Of a stretch of 49,359 nucleotides of DNA, positions 16,513-24,653 are shown piece by piece; positions within the stretch are counted from its first letter, which is position 1, and the number at the start of each line of letters is the position of its first letter. The notes below the pieces were generated by a model. It was not told the origin of the DNA, ran no database searches, and saw nothing but the letters and a program-made list of their open reading frames with translations. The stretch covers positions 6,850-56,208 of the forward strand of contig DJZU01000062.1 in NCBI GenBank assembly GCA_002448715.1. The letters run 5' to 3'. The position numbers were made by a program, and so were the translations under genes. This DNA comes from Candidatus Neomicrothrix sp. UBA6944 (GTDB lineage: Bacteria; Actinomycetota; Acidimicrobiia; Acidimicrobiales; Poriferisodalaceae).

Positions 16513-17298
16513 ATGAATTCACAAGAGCTTGAGACTCTCCTCATCGAATCGACTGACAGCGGAGTGGTGACAGTCACCATGAACCGCCCAGAGAAAAAGA
16601 ACGCCGCCAACGCAGTTATGTGGGACGAGCTGCGTGACACCTGGAACGCTCTCGCCGTAGATCCAAACGTGCGCGCTGTAATCATGACCGGAGCAGGTGA
16701 TGCATTTTGCAGCGGCGCCGATTTGGCAGGACAAGGACGAGAACGACATCAACTCGTATCAATGAATCTCATCCATCAAACCGTTGAAGCCTTGTATTCG
16801 ATCATGGTGCCAGTCATAGCAAAAGTGAATGGCGTCGCCGCGGGAGCTGGCATGAACATGGCATTGGCGTGCGATCTCATCGTGGCAAGCGACCAAGCAC
16901 GCTTCAGCGAAATTTTCGCTCGCCGCGGCTTGAGCGTCGACTTCGGCGGCACGTGGATTTTGCCACGGTTGATTGGCTTGCATCGCGCTAAAGAGTTGGC
17001 GTTCTTCGCCGATGTTATTTCAGCCGATGAAGCAGCCAACTTCGGCTTTGTCAACAAGGTTGTCGCCCACGACGAACTGGATGCCGAAGTTAGTGATTGG
17101 GCTGAGCGTCTCGCCGCCGGCCCTCCTTTGGCGTTGGCAATGACCAAACGAATGTTGACGCTTAACGCAAGCAACGACTTTAAATCTGCACTCGAAGCAG
17201 AAGGCCTGGCCCAGACCGTCAACTTTTACACGTCGGACACTAAGGAGGCTGTCGCGGCCTTCTTAGACAAGCGGGAACCAAAGTTCCAAGGCAATTAG
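16513..17298 (+). CDS. Enoyl-CoA hydratase/isomerase family protein (isomerase-like active site)
   Basis: This 261-residue crotonase-fold protein has the CoA/oxyanion motif 'FCSGADLAGQG'. The first hydratase Glu position is Asn in 'GAGMNMALACDL', while the second is Glu in 'RFSEIFARRG'. An Asp follows in 'SVDFGGTWILPR', where PaaG-type isomerases carry their catalytic acid. An isomerase or a specialised hydratase is therefore more likely than a standard crotonase. The C-terminus 'FLDKREPKFQGN' is typical. A -10-like TATGGT 6 bases upstream suggests its own leaderless transcript, though it could also be read from the acyl-CoA dehydrogenase promoter. The EthD-like gene follows 52 bases later. 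Confidence 0.87.
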   Translation: MNSQELETLLIESTDSGVVTVTMNRPEKKNAANAVMWDELRDTWNALAVDPNVRAVIMTGAGDAFCSGADLAGQGRERHQLVSMNLIHQTVEALYSIMVPVIAKVNGVAAGAGMNMALACDLIVASDQARFSEIFARRGLSVDFGGTWILPRLIGLHRAKELAFFADVISADEAANFGFVNKVVAHDELDAEVSDWAERLAAGPPLALAMTKRMLTLNASNDFKSALEAEGLAQTVNFYTSDTKEAVAAFLDKREPKFQGN

Positions 17299-17350
17299 CG
17301 GATCGTAATTCCCAAGGCAACTAACAAATAAGAGAAACTCGGAACCAAAT

Positions 17351-17959
17351 ATGCATGAGCTCTTGGCAGCAGGAAACGATCTGGAGGCGGCGGAGTCAGT
17401 TGCCCGTTCACTTGGCGGGGTCTGCTACCTCGGCGATCCAGATGAACAGCGCGAACTGCCTTTTCGGGCCTTAGTTCGGTGTGTGACTGACACTCCACAA
17501 TCGCTTGCACCCGCCGCTAGCGTCGGTCTGTATTTAGGATTTTCTCGGGTGATCCGTGAACGTCCAACGACGAGCCAAAGCGGTACCGCCTCTCCAGGGG
17601 TAACCGCCATTTTCCCGCTGCTTCATCATCCCAACCTCACCCACGAACAATCCGATGCTCATTGGCGAGATGTACACGCACCACTTGCTTTACGTCATCA
17701 CCCCGGCATGTGGGACTACACCCAGCTCAGCGTCGTAAAGACCTTGAGTGGACTCCAAATTGATGGCTTCGCTCTCGTAAGTTTCGAATCAGTCACTTCC
17801 ATGAAGGAACGCTTTTTCGGAGACGACAACGACCGAGAAGTTATCTATCAAGACGTTGCAAAGTTTGCTGACCCGCAGTCTCCTCGACGAGTTGTCACCA
17901 CAGAGACAATCTTCGGATCTCGTCCACCTACCACATCAGTTACCTGGCCCCAAGGGTGA
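17351..17959 (+). CDS. EthD-domain protein
   Basis: This 202-residue protein has a recognisable EthD domain in its C-terminal half. The signature is 'HEQSDAHWRDVHAPLALRHH' followed by 'GMWDYTQ', matching the family's W-x-x-x-H-x-P-L motif. EthD is a ferredoxin-like alpha/beta barrel fold first found beside a P450 system for fuel ethers, and such domains are common in polyketide and aromatic degradation loci. The N-terminal 100 residues ('FRALVRCVTDTPQSLAP...') might be a second, degenerate copy, but I cannot establish this. No clear Shine-Dalgarno was seen for the ATG at 17351. Its stop overlaps the next start (GTGA), coupling it to the MFS gene. Confidence 0.75.
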   Translation: MHELLAAGNDLEAAESVARSLGGVCYLGDPDEQRELPFRALVRCVTDTPQSLAPAASVGLYLGFSRVIRERPTTSQSGTASPGVTAIFPLLHHPNLTHEQSDAHWRDVHAPLALRHHPGMWDYTQLSVVKTLSGLQIDGFALVSFESVTSMKERFFGDDNDREVIYQDVAKFADPQSPRRVVTTETIFGSRPPTTSVTWPQG

Positions 17960-19119
17960 GCAAAACCGCAGCGATAGCCATATTGGTTGCTGCGACTGCT
18001 GTATCTCAGGCCTTTGGTCGCTTTACCTACTCGGTGCTGTACACCGAAATCCGTAATGATTTTAAGTTGTCAAACACCATGGCGGGAGGCATCGGCTCTC
18101 TCAATTTGGTTGGCTATCTGCTCGGTTCTGTAGTCGTCGCATTTACCATCGGCGCTTTCGGCTTGGCCAAAACGGCGAAATTTGGTCTTTTAGGAGTCAC
18201 GCTAGGCCTAATGGCGTTGAGCTGGTCGCCAAATTCCGTTGTAACACTTACCGCCCTATTTCTGACAGGGTTGGCTGCCGCAGGTGTTTGGATTACAACT
18301 CCAGCGCTCGCAGCGAACATTTTGGGACCCAACCGAAAGGGTCTCGCTATCGGCTGGGTTACCACGGGCGTAGGAATTGGTTTTTTTGCTGCATGCTTGT
18401 TCGACATAGCTATTTCCAGTTGGCGGTGGGTATATGCAACAGAAACCGCTATTGGAATCGGCACCTTGCTGTTACTTGCCTTCACCGTAAAGACCTCTTC
18501 CGGCGCCCCCACAAATTCAGGATTGAGTCCCTCTACTCTCAAACGTGTACCTGGTTGGTTCAACCTTTGCGCTACCTACGGCATCTTCGCGGTCGGTGCT
18601 TCGCTGGCGATGACGTTCTCAGCTGCACTCCTAGAGGAAGACGCTGGGTTCAAGGAAGGTTCAGCTTCGCTTACCTTCGCTCTGATCGGCTTGGGTCTAG
18701 CTTTAGGTGGACCAACGATGGGGTGGCTAAGCGACCGCGTTGGAAGGAACTCCGCTCAACTGGTTTCCTTTGCCGCTCTAGCAGTGAGTTGCACTCTGAT
18801 CGCCACTGGACATCCCATAGGCGCACCGATATCAACCCTCCTTTTCGGGATGGCTTTCACCGGAGTTGTAATAAACATTACGACCAAGGTCAGCGGTCAT
18901 TTAGACGACGAAGCCTTCGGTGCTGCCTATGCGCTGGTAACTATCGTGTTCGGTGCCGGATTGGCTGTAGGTCCCCAATTAGGGGGAATTATCGCTGATT
19001 CTTCGGGGTCTTTTCGCCCCGCCCTTGTCGTCGCAGCTAGCTGTGCCGCACTGGGATTTTCTCTGACTATCGCCGACCGAAAGTCAGAGGCAAGCACCGC
19101 TTTACGCCGGAATACCTAG
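17956..19119 (+). CDS. MFS transporter (YbfB/YjiJ-like)
   Basis: This 387-residue membrane protein has about 12 hydrophobic segments. The opening 'ATAVSQAFGRFTYSVLYTEI' resembles the YbfB/YjiJ group of the major facilitator superfamily ('G.gRFay.pllp'). A motif-A-like 'GWLSDRVGRNSAQ' lies between the two halves. It starts with a GTG that overlaps the EthD gene's TGA, with AAGGG just upstream. It is the last gene of the acyl-CoA dehydrogenase cluster and probably imports that pathway's substrate. Its final 18 bases overlap the convergent luciferase-like gene. Confidence 0.87.
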   Translation: MSKTAAIAILVAATAVSQAFGRFTYSVLYTEIRNDFKLSNTMAGGIGSLNLVGYLLGSVVVAFTIGAFGLAKTAKFGLLGVTLGLMALSWSPNSVVTLTALFLTGLAAAGVWITTPALAANILGPNRKGLAIGWVTTGVGIGFFAACLFDIAISSWRWVYATETAIGIGTLLLLAFTVKTSSGAPTNSGLSPSTLKRVPGWFNLCATYGIFAVGASLAMTFSAALLEEDAGFKEGSASLTFALIGLGLALGGPTMGWLSDRVGRNSAQLVSFAALAVSCTLIATGHPIGAPISTLLFGMAFTGVVINITTKVSGHLDDEAFGAAYALVTIVFGAGLAVGPQLGGIIADSSGSFRPALVVAASCAALGFSLTIADRKSEASTALRRNT

Positions 19120-20199
19120 CCGCTCATGCACTGGCGCCAGTGCTTGCAGTTCCGGCATGACCTCACGTGCAAAGAGATTCATATTGCGATCCGATTCGGC
19201 ATGGTCCATACCAGCGAAACTGAACACGCCCATGAAACCGTCCATATATGTCTGCTCTTGCAAGGTCACGATTTTGTCGTATACCTGCGCCGGCGTTCCC
19301 CAGAGCTGCAGATCAACAAAGAAGTCCGTCATCATTTCAAGGCCGCCTGGAGCTTTAAGGCGGTCATACATCTGACCGTGATGCTCGTAGCCGGGTGTCT
19401 CCTTCAGATGAGGTTTATCGAATTCGTAATGCTCAATGATTGAATCCCAGTACCCACCGATGAATTCTCGAGCTTTTTCCTCGGCCCTATCAGGGTTCTC
19501 ATCTACGAATGTCCAGCCTGCGACCATCGGCGGTGGTGGTTCTTCCCCATTCGCATCACGATAAATACCTCGATAGTCCTGCAACTCTTCGCGAACCGCT
19601 TTCCATGGCTTTTGGGGCACGATCAAAATACCGACACCCATTTCGGCCATAATCCGAGCAGAATCCGGTGATACAGCTGCGGCGTAGGCCCTGCCACGCA
19701 TCGACTTGATAGGCCTTGGTCGAATATCTACTCGTGGTTGATCTATCAGTTCACCATGATATTCCGCGTAGCCATTCTCTAAAGCGTTGAGGACCATCTC
19801 AGTTGACTCTTTGAAACGAAGACGCGCCGAAGCCATTTCGGTTCTGAACCCATCAAACTCGACTTTCCCGGTGCCTCGACCCAAACCAAGAATCAGGCGC
19901 CCATCTGACAAGTTGTCCAGCATCGATATTTGTTCGGTAACTCTTAAGGGGTCGTGCCAAGGGAGAACACACACCATTGAACCCAGCTGGATGGATTGCG
20001 TAGCTCCAGCCATGTATGTCAGGAATTGCAGTACGTCAGGGCACATGGTGTAGCTAGTGAAGTGGTGTTCAACACTCCACACTGAATCGAAGCCAAGATC
20101 CTCGGCCTGCAAAGCTAGGGCGAGATCTTGTTTATACACCTGCTGATCAGGAATACGTTCCCCGGGATTTTGGAATATGACGCTCATGCCTACATGCAT
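19102..20199 (-). CDS. LLM-class (luciferase-like) flavin/F420 oxidoreductase, paralogue of the one at 5459-6565
   Basis: This 365-residue luciferase-like enzyme closely matches the protein at 5459-6565. Both start 'MH.G..V.FQNP', contain 'SVEHHFTSYTMCPDVLQFL' (or near equivalent), 'VLPWHDPLRVTEQISMLDN', 'GRGTGKVEFDGF' and 'VGILIVPQKPWKAV' segments. A TTG at 20211 extends the frame, but the ATG at 20199 is better because GGAGAAA lies at the correct distance and aligns the start with the paralogue. It lies 44 bases downstream of prmA on the same strand. The final 18 bases overlap the MFS gene on the other strand. It could oxygenate or reduce a substrate in the adjacent catabolic cluster. Confidence 0.87.
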   Translation of the reverse strand: MHVGMSVIFQNPGERIPDQQVYKQDLALALQAEDLGFDSVWSVEHHFTSYTMCPDVLQFLTYMAGATQSIQLGSMVCVLPWHDPLRVTEQISMLDNLSDGRLILGLGRGTGKVEFDGFRTEMASARLRFKESTEMVLNALENGYAEYHGELIDQPRVDIRPRPIKSMRGRAYAAAVSPDSARIMAEMGVGILIVPQKPWKAVREELQDYRGIYRDANGEEPPPPMVAGWTFVDENPDRAEEKAREFIGGYWDSIIEHYEFDKPHLKETPGYEHHGQMYDRLKAPGGLEMMTDFFVDLQLWGTPAQVYDKIVTLQEQTYMDGFMGVFSFAGMDHAESDRNMNLFAREVMPELQALAPVHERLGIPA

Positions 20200-20243
20200 T
20201 TGTTTCTCCAACCTTTACGGTTCGCTGGGCCAATACCTAAAGG

Positions 20244-21044
20244 CTATTCGATAATCAGCTGTCCAATCACGGCATTCCACTCCTCCATCTCTTTTACCGG
20301 TTCAAATGCAACCTCCGGAAATGCTGCAATCAGGCGCGAAATCTGTCCTGGGGAGACTCCGCTGAGCCCAAGCCAGCCCGTTGGCTTTAGACGCCCCACA
20401 AGGTCACTTGCTAGTTCACGCAATGTTTGATCATGAATATTGGCAAGAACAACATCGAACTTTTGGGTTAATTGATCCAAATTCGTCGAAGCAAAATGTG
20501 TGGTCTCTATGACCCCATTACGTCTTGCGTTGGCGTCCGCCGCAAGCAGCCCAGCTTCATTGATGTCAATTCCTATGGACCGCGCGGCTCCAAATCGAAC
20601 AGCCGCGATCGCCAAAATTCCGGATCCGCATCCGACGTCGAGTACCGTTTCGCCGCCCGAAATTCGGGACGCAAGTTCCTCAAGAAGCAGTCGAGTTGAT
20701 GGATGATCGCCACGCCCAAAACCCAGCCCGGGATCTATCTCAATGACAAGCTCGGCGTTAGAGGCGACCCAAGGAAAACAAACTTCTGCGTTCTCACCGA
20801 TTGGTATGGGACTATTCCACTTCTTCCACGCAACCGCTCTCGCGATGTCCGGTGGGCCAGCAACTGCTACATGTTGTGCGTTCCGTAACTCAGCGACAGT
20901 CTTCAAAGCGGCCTCTTCGCTTTCGGCTTCATAGGTCGCTACCCAACGGTTGTTGCGTAGTCGAGTCCATTCTGTCGCTCCGAGAATGCTCTCCACTTCT
21001 GAGCGCGAAAGTGCATCAACTGCGACAACCACCTGGCCACTCAT
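20244..21044 (-). CDS. prmA: Ribosomal protein L11 methyltransferase (PrmA) family protein
   Basis: This 266-residue class I SAM-dependent methyltransferase matches PrmA through 'DPGLGFGRGDHPST', the SAM loop 'VLDVGCGSGILAIAA', the acidic 'GIDIN' after strand 2, 'VVLANIHDQTLREL' and the C-terminal 'GLSGVSPGQ' and 'EEWNAVIGQL'. PrmA trimethylates lysines and the N-terminus of ribosomal protein L11. Compared with the E. coli enzyme, FGTGTHPTT is changed to FGRGDHPST and the N-terminal substrate-recognition part is shorter, so a different target is possible. Its ATG overlaps the stop of the metallo-beta-lactamase gene by 4 bases. It precedes the luciferase-like gene. Confidence 0.82.
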   Translation of the reverse strand: MSGQVVVAVDALSRSEVESILGATEWTRLRNNRWVATYEAESEEAALKTVAELRNAQHVAVAGPPDIARAVAWKKWNSPIPIGENAEVCFPWVASNAELVIEIDPGLGFGRGDHPSTRLLLEELASRISGGETVLDVGCGSGILAIAAVRFGAARSIGIDINEAGLLAADANARRNGVIETTHFASTNLDQLTQKFDVVLANIHDQTLRELASDLVGRLKPTGWLGLSGVSPGQISRLIAAFPEVAFEPVKEMEEWNAVIGQLIIE

Positions 21045-22369
21045 GGCTCTAGTGATAACGCGCGCCTCTGGGGTTCAACTGCGTGACCTGCCGATTGTCG
21101 CGATTCATTAGCTGCAGATTCGAAGATTCCTTTTGCCATCAAAGACGACTCAGCAGCCCGTCGGTCCAGATAGACGGAGGCTCGTATTTCATGGATTTCA
21201 GCGGAAGAGGGCGCCGAGTCGCTAGCCATATCGATCAAATGGCACGCAACCCTGAAATCGCCGGCGTCGGCTAATTCACGAGCCCGTCTTGCGAGGTCCG
21301 AAGCGCCTCCAGCCATTTCGGCCACAACATTGGCTAAAGCGACATCACTAGCGGGTTTGAGCCGCGAAGGTTTGCCATCCCACCAACCTCCATAGAGGCG
21401 CCATATGTTGCGAATAACAAACTCGGGTTCGTCATACATTGGACGCAAATAGGGAAGTTCAAGCACAGCAGGGTCGACAACAACAGACGACACGATCTCG
21501 TCAAGCGTCGCCCCTGTATTCATCGCCGACACGACATCTTCAACGAGTTGTTCAAGTGTTGCAGCAACCACCTCTAGACAGGACAAAATGCGAGCGTGGC
21601 CTGAAATAGGCAAGCCATGGGCCGGGACGAATAACTCAACATCGGTCTTCATCATTTCACGCAACGATCTTGCCCACTCCAGCGGGTATCTCTGGACTTT
21701 CTGTGGGTTTCCGCAGTTGGGGAAGTTCCATATGAACTGATCGCCCGCTGCAATCATTTTGTACTGGGGTATCCAGGTCCACGTGTGATCGTCTGTTTCA
21801 CCCTTGGCGTGATGAAGCTCAAAATCCACGCCGCCAACCTCTAAGGACATCGTCTGCTCGTATTGCAAGCTGACGTTCAAAGTTCCTTCGGGCACAAAGG
21901 GTCGATTCCCCGCTCTACCTTGAAGACTAGAAACCGGCAAACCGCCGAATTGGCGAGCATTGATGACTTTGTTGTAACCATTCGTGGCTCGGTAGCGGTC
22001 CATTCTTAGGGGTAGGTTCGCGTGACCCACTACCTGCGGTAGTGGGTGGCCCTGCTGGCTCGCTTCCTCGGCAACAGCGCTGCTACCGCCGACATGATCA
22101 ATATGACCGTGGGTATAGACAAGAGTGTGAATCGGGTCTGTGTTCCACTGTCGCAAACTCTCTAGAACCCGACTACCGCTCCCAGGGCCACTTGAGTCAA
22201 ACGCCACAAGCCCATCGTCAGTTACCACAGCAACCACGTGACTAAAGGCCTCAACGAGCGCCACGTCATCTGCTAGCTCGCTGAGTTCATGTGATACCCG
22301 GTTAGGGGGCCCATCTGCACGCCCACTGTCGATAAAGCGCGCAGAGAGGTCCAAAACATGTTCAGTCAT
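21041..22369 (-). CDS. Metallo-beta-lactamase-fold hydrolase, alkylsulfatase-like
   Basis: This 442-residue protein begins with an MBL domain containing the metal motif T-H-G-H-I-D-H-V-G-G (residues 86-95) and a further 'HHAKGETDDHT' loop. Its second half matches the alkylsulfatase dimerisation domain: 'NCGNPQKVQRYPLEWARSL' and 'IWRLYGGWWDGKPSRLKP'. SdsA1/BDS1-type enzymes hydrolyse alkyl sulfates such as SDS. Here there is no signal peptide and no C-terminal sterol-carrier-like domain, so the enzyme would be cytoplasmic and might act on another ester or thioester. TAGTTT ends 6 bases before the ATG, suggesting a leaderless mRNA. The stop overlaps the prmA start by 4 bases. Confidence 0.82.
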   Translation of the reverse strand: MTEHVLDLSARFIDSGRADGPPNRVSHELSELADDVALVEAFSHVVAVVTDDGLVAFDSSGPGSGSRVLESLRQWNTDPIHTLVYTHGHIDHVGGSSAVAEEASQQGHPLPQVVGHANLPLRMDRYRATNGYNKVINARQFGGLPVSSLQGRAGNRPFVPEGTLNVSLQYEQTMSLEVGGVDFELHHAKGETDDHTWTWIPQYKMIAAGDQFIWNFPNCGNPQKVQRYPLEWARSLREMMKTDVELFVPAHGLPISGHARILSCLEVVAATLEQLVEDVVSAMNTGATLDEIVSSVVVDPAVLELPYLRPMYDEPEFVIRNIWRLYGGWWDGKPSRLKPASDVALANVVAEMAGGASDLARRARELADAGDFRVACHLIDMASDSAPSSAEIHEIRASVYLDRRAAESSLMAKGIFESAANESRQSAGHAVEPQRRALSLEP

Positions 22370-22375
22370 TGAGCC

Positions 22376-22381
22376 AAACTA
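22376..22381 (-). promoter_or_regulatory. -10 element for a probable leaderless alkylsulfatase-like transcript
   Basis: Minus-strand TAGTTT is followed by 6 bases and the ATG at 22369. It lies in the 35-base gap after the crotonase stop at 22405. Confidence 0.42.
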
Positions 22382-22404
22382 GATGAATTGAAGAGCCTAC
22401 GAAG

Positions 22405-23307
22405 TCACTCGAAATGGCGTTCATCCCACCAAGGGAAGAATTCGGGCATATCTTCACTGGTTTTCAGCGTGAACGCTGCGGGTCGTTTCTCCAAAAACGA
22501 AACCACTCCCTCATGAGCATCTGCTCCCTGACCGAGGTGGTAGATGCCTCGACTATCGATCTTGTGAGCTTCCATAGGGTGATCCGCCCCCAACATTCGC
22601 CACATCATGTGACGGATCATGGTCACAGACACCGCTGAGGTGTTTTCAGCTATCTCCAATGCAACTGCGCGCGCAGCTGGGAGCAATTCGTCTGGGTCAT
22701 GGATACTACGAACCAGGCCAGCCTCGTGGGCCTCCTGAGCATCGAATACTCTGCCACTGTAAGCCCATTCAAGAGCCTTACTGACTCCAACCGCCCTCGG
22801 TAAGAAATACGACGAACATGCTTCGGGGACGATACCCCGGCGACTGAACACGAATCCGATCCGAGCTGCGCTAGAGGCCATCCGAATATCCATAGGCAAT
22901 GTCATGGTGATTCCCACCCCAACGGCCGGTCCATTGATAGCGGCAATAATTGGTTTGTTGAATTCGTAGATACGAAGCGAAAGTAGTCCCCCTCCGTCAC
23001 GCAGCCAAGAGTTCTCACCTTCTTGTCGACCTTCATTTGAAGCGCGTTCCACTTGCGCGTCGCTGTCCTGATTGTCGTAATCGAAAGTTTCGGCGCCTCG
23101 CGAGAGGTCCGCGCCGGCGCAGAACCCTCGACCCTCACCAGTCACAATCACCGCACGGATGTCATCATCTTGATCTGCATGATCAAGGGCTTCGAGAAAC
23201 TCGCGTTGCATTTCACTATTGAAAGCGTTGAGTCGTTCTGGCCGGTTCATAGTCACCGTCAGAACATGGTCAACGACTTGGTATTGGAGAGTGTTGAATT
23301 CAGGCAT
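22405..23307 (-). CDS. Enoyl-CoA hydratase/isomerase family protein with an internal insertion
   Basis: This 300-residue crotonase-fold protein has 'VTMNRPERLNAFN' and the oxyanion motif 'FCAGADLSRG'. About 45 extra residues rich in Asp, Glu and Gln follow ('FDYDNQDSDAQVERASNEGR...'), before 'YEFNKPIIAAINGPAVGVG'. Both standard hydratase glutamates are replaced (Thr in 'VGITMTLPMD' and Phe in 'GFVFSRRG'), while a Glu appears in 'GIVPEACSSYFLPR', the isomerase-type position. Isomerase or lyase chemistry is thus more likely than hydration. The ATG at 23307 is preferred over an upstream start at 23355 because AAGGAAA precedes it at the right distance. It lies 62 bases after the GGCT gene. Confidence 0.86.
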   Translation of the reverse strand: MPEFNTLQYQVVDHVLTVTMNRPERLNAFNSEMQREFLEALDHADQDDDIRAVIVTGEGRGFCAGADLSRGAETFDYDNQDSDAQVERASNEGRQEGENSWLRDGGGLLSLRIYEFNKPIIAAINGPAVGVGITMTLPMDIRMASSAARIGFVFSRRGIVPEACSSYFLPRAVGVSKALEWAYSGRVFDAQEAHEAGLVRSIHDPDELLPAARAVALEIAENTSAVSVTMIRHMMWRMLGADHPMEAHKIDSRGIYHLGQGADAHEGVVSFLEKRPAAFTLKTSEDMPEFFPWWDERHFE

Positions 23308-23369
23308 CGATTTCCTTTGACCGCTCAAGGCGGCGTCGTGGATAGCGCGGAACACTGTAACTCGCCCGA

Positions 23370-23753
23370 TTACCGGGTGAGCCAGTTGCCTTCAGGAATA
23401 TCGACAAGTTCGTCTGGTGTTCCGCCGTATTGATAAGCGTGAGCTTGTACGCCCATTGCGGTTGTGACTTGAACCCGGTGGTATAAGCCTTCTACTGCCC
23501 CCTCAATTTCGTCGAGCAGAGACAACGCCTCTCGTAACTGTGCGGGGTCAAGACGGAAGCGAAATCCGTGGATCACGCCCACGCGGTCGAAAAGAGCAGC
23601 TGGGTAACCCTGGCCTGTGTCATAGACACGACCGCTTACTTGATCTGGTTCGTATGCCAGAACAAAGGGAGCCAAAAACTGCCACCGTTCTTGACCCGGT
23701 AATAGCGTTCCGTAGCAAAATATCTCGCTAATGCCATCGTGGTTCTCAGACAT
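23370..23753 (-). CDS. Gamma-glutamylcyclotransferase-like (AIG2/GGCT) family protein
   Basis: This 127-residue protein has the GGCT-like fold. It shows 'FCYGTLLPGQERW' (the family Y-G-T-L substrate loop), 'ALFDRVGVIHGFRFRL', the catalytic-type Glu in 'LLDEIEGAVEGLYHR', and the ending 'VDIPEGNWLTR'. Members release 5-oxoproline from gamma-glutamyl compounds or gamma-glutamylamines. The ATG at 23753 lies inside the end of ftsX (8-base overlap), so the gene is translated from the ftsEX mRNA. An upstream start at 23798 would overlap further and adds unlike sequence. A gamma-glutamyltransferase is encoded at 3.8-5.4 kb, but nothing links the two directly. Confidence 0.78.
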   Translation of the reverse strand: MSENHDGISEIFCYGTLLPGQERWQFLAPFVLAYEPDQVSGRVYDTGQGYPAALFDRVGVIHGFRFRLDPAQLREALSLLDEIEGAVEGLYHRVQVTTAMGVQAHAYQYGGTPDELVDIPEGNWLTR

Positions 23754-24651
23754 CCAAGAACCGGCCGGCCGCGAATGCCGAACCAAGAGCTCCAACAATG
23801 ACGCCCATAAGAACAGTGGCGAGTGTTGCCGTGGTGAACTGCCCCGATGTCACAGTAAATGACCTAAAGAACGCGAGAATTTCGGAACGCCCAAAAAGCT
23901 CTTCGACATGGTTGCGCAATACACCTGCTGCGGCCGCTCCGACCAGACCGCCCGCCAAGCCGTGCAGCATTCCTTCCAAAATAAACGGCAATCGGATAAA
24001 GCTATTAGTCGCCCCCACCAGCTTCATGACTTCTATCTCGCGACGACGCGCGAACATAGCAACTCGAATCATGTTGAAAATCAACATGGCGCTAGCGGCG
24101 GCAAGCACAATGGACATCAACAAAACGATCCATCTAAACGAGTTAAACCATTCTCGAATCGCGTCTACTTGTTGACGGCCGGTTTCAACCGAGTACACGC
24201 CCGGCCGTTCTCGGAATTGAGCTGCCAGCGATTCGATGAGTTCTCCTTCGGCATCTCGAGGTACGACCCGGTAGGAGGGCGGCAAACTTTCAACAGAAAT
24301 CTCAGCTAGCAGCTCCGGTTCATCCGACAACATGTCTTCAAGCAGACTGAAGGCTTGGTCTTGAGTGATGAATTGGATTCGTTCTATGTCGGGATGGTTC
24401 CTAAGTTCCTGACCTAGAGCGTCGATTTGTCCTCCTGCAATATTTGGCTCTAGGAAAATCTCGAACTGAACACCGCCCTGCCATCGACCAAGCGCGTTGG
24501 CGCTCGCATATCTTGCCATCAGGCCCAAACCGACCAGCATGACTCCAACCGCCACGGTCAGTATCGCAGCGACAGTTAAGGTGAGATTGCGACGAACATT
24601 GATCCAGGTTTCCCTCGCGAAATAGGCCGCGCGGCCTACGAATCCTCGCAC
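23746..24651 (-). CDS. ftsX: Cell-division ABC transporter permease FtsX
   Basis: This 301-residue membrane protein has four transmembrane segments (roughly 25-45, 172-195, 218-242 and 272-292). A large external domain lies between the first two, as expected for FtsX. 'ARRREIEVMKLVGAT' is the conserved cytoplasmic stretch after TM2. With FtsE it transmits ATP hydrolysis to peptidoglycan hydrolases at the septum. It begins 2 bases after the ftsE stop. The usual downstream neighbour smpB is not here; a GGCT-like gene overlaps its last codons instead. Confidence 0.94.
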   Translation of the reverse strand: MRGFVGRAAYFARETWINVRRNLTLTVAAILTVAVGVMLVGLGLMARYASANALGRWQGGVQFEIFLEPNIAGGQIDALGQELRNHPDIERIQFITQDQAFSLLEDMLSDEPELLAEISVESLPPSYRVVPRDAEGELIESLAAQFRERPGVYSVETGRQQVDAIREWFNSFRWIVLLMSIVLAAASAMLIFNMIRVAMFARRREIEVMKLVGATNSFIRLPFILEGMLHGLAGGLVGAAAAGVLRNHVEELFGRSEILAFFRSFTVTSGQFTTATLATVLMGVIVGALGSAFAAGRFLDV

Positions 24652-24653
24652 CG

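Noticed and set aside
18288..18998. 236-residue open frame on the plus strand inside the MFS gene
   Set aside because: It is an alternative frame of the transporter, rich in Arg/Ser/Cys, without any recognisable domain.
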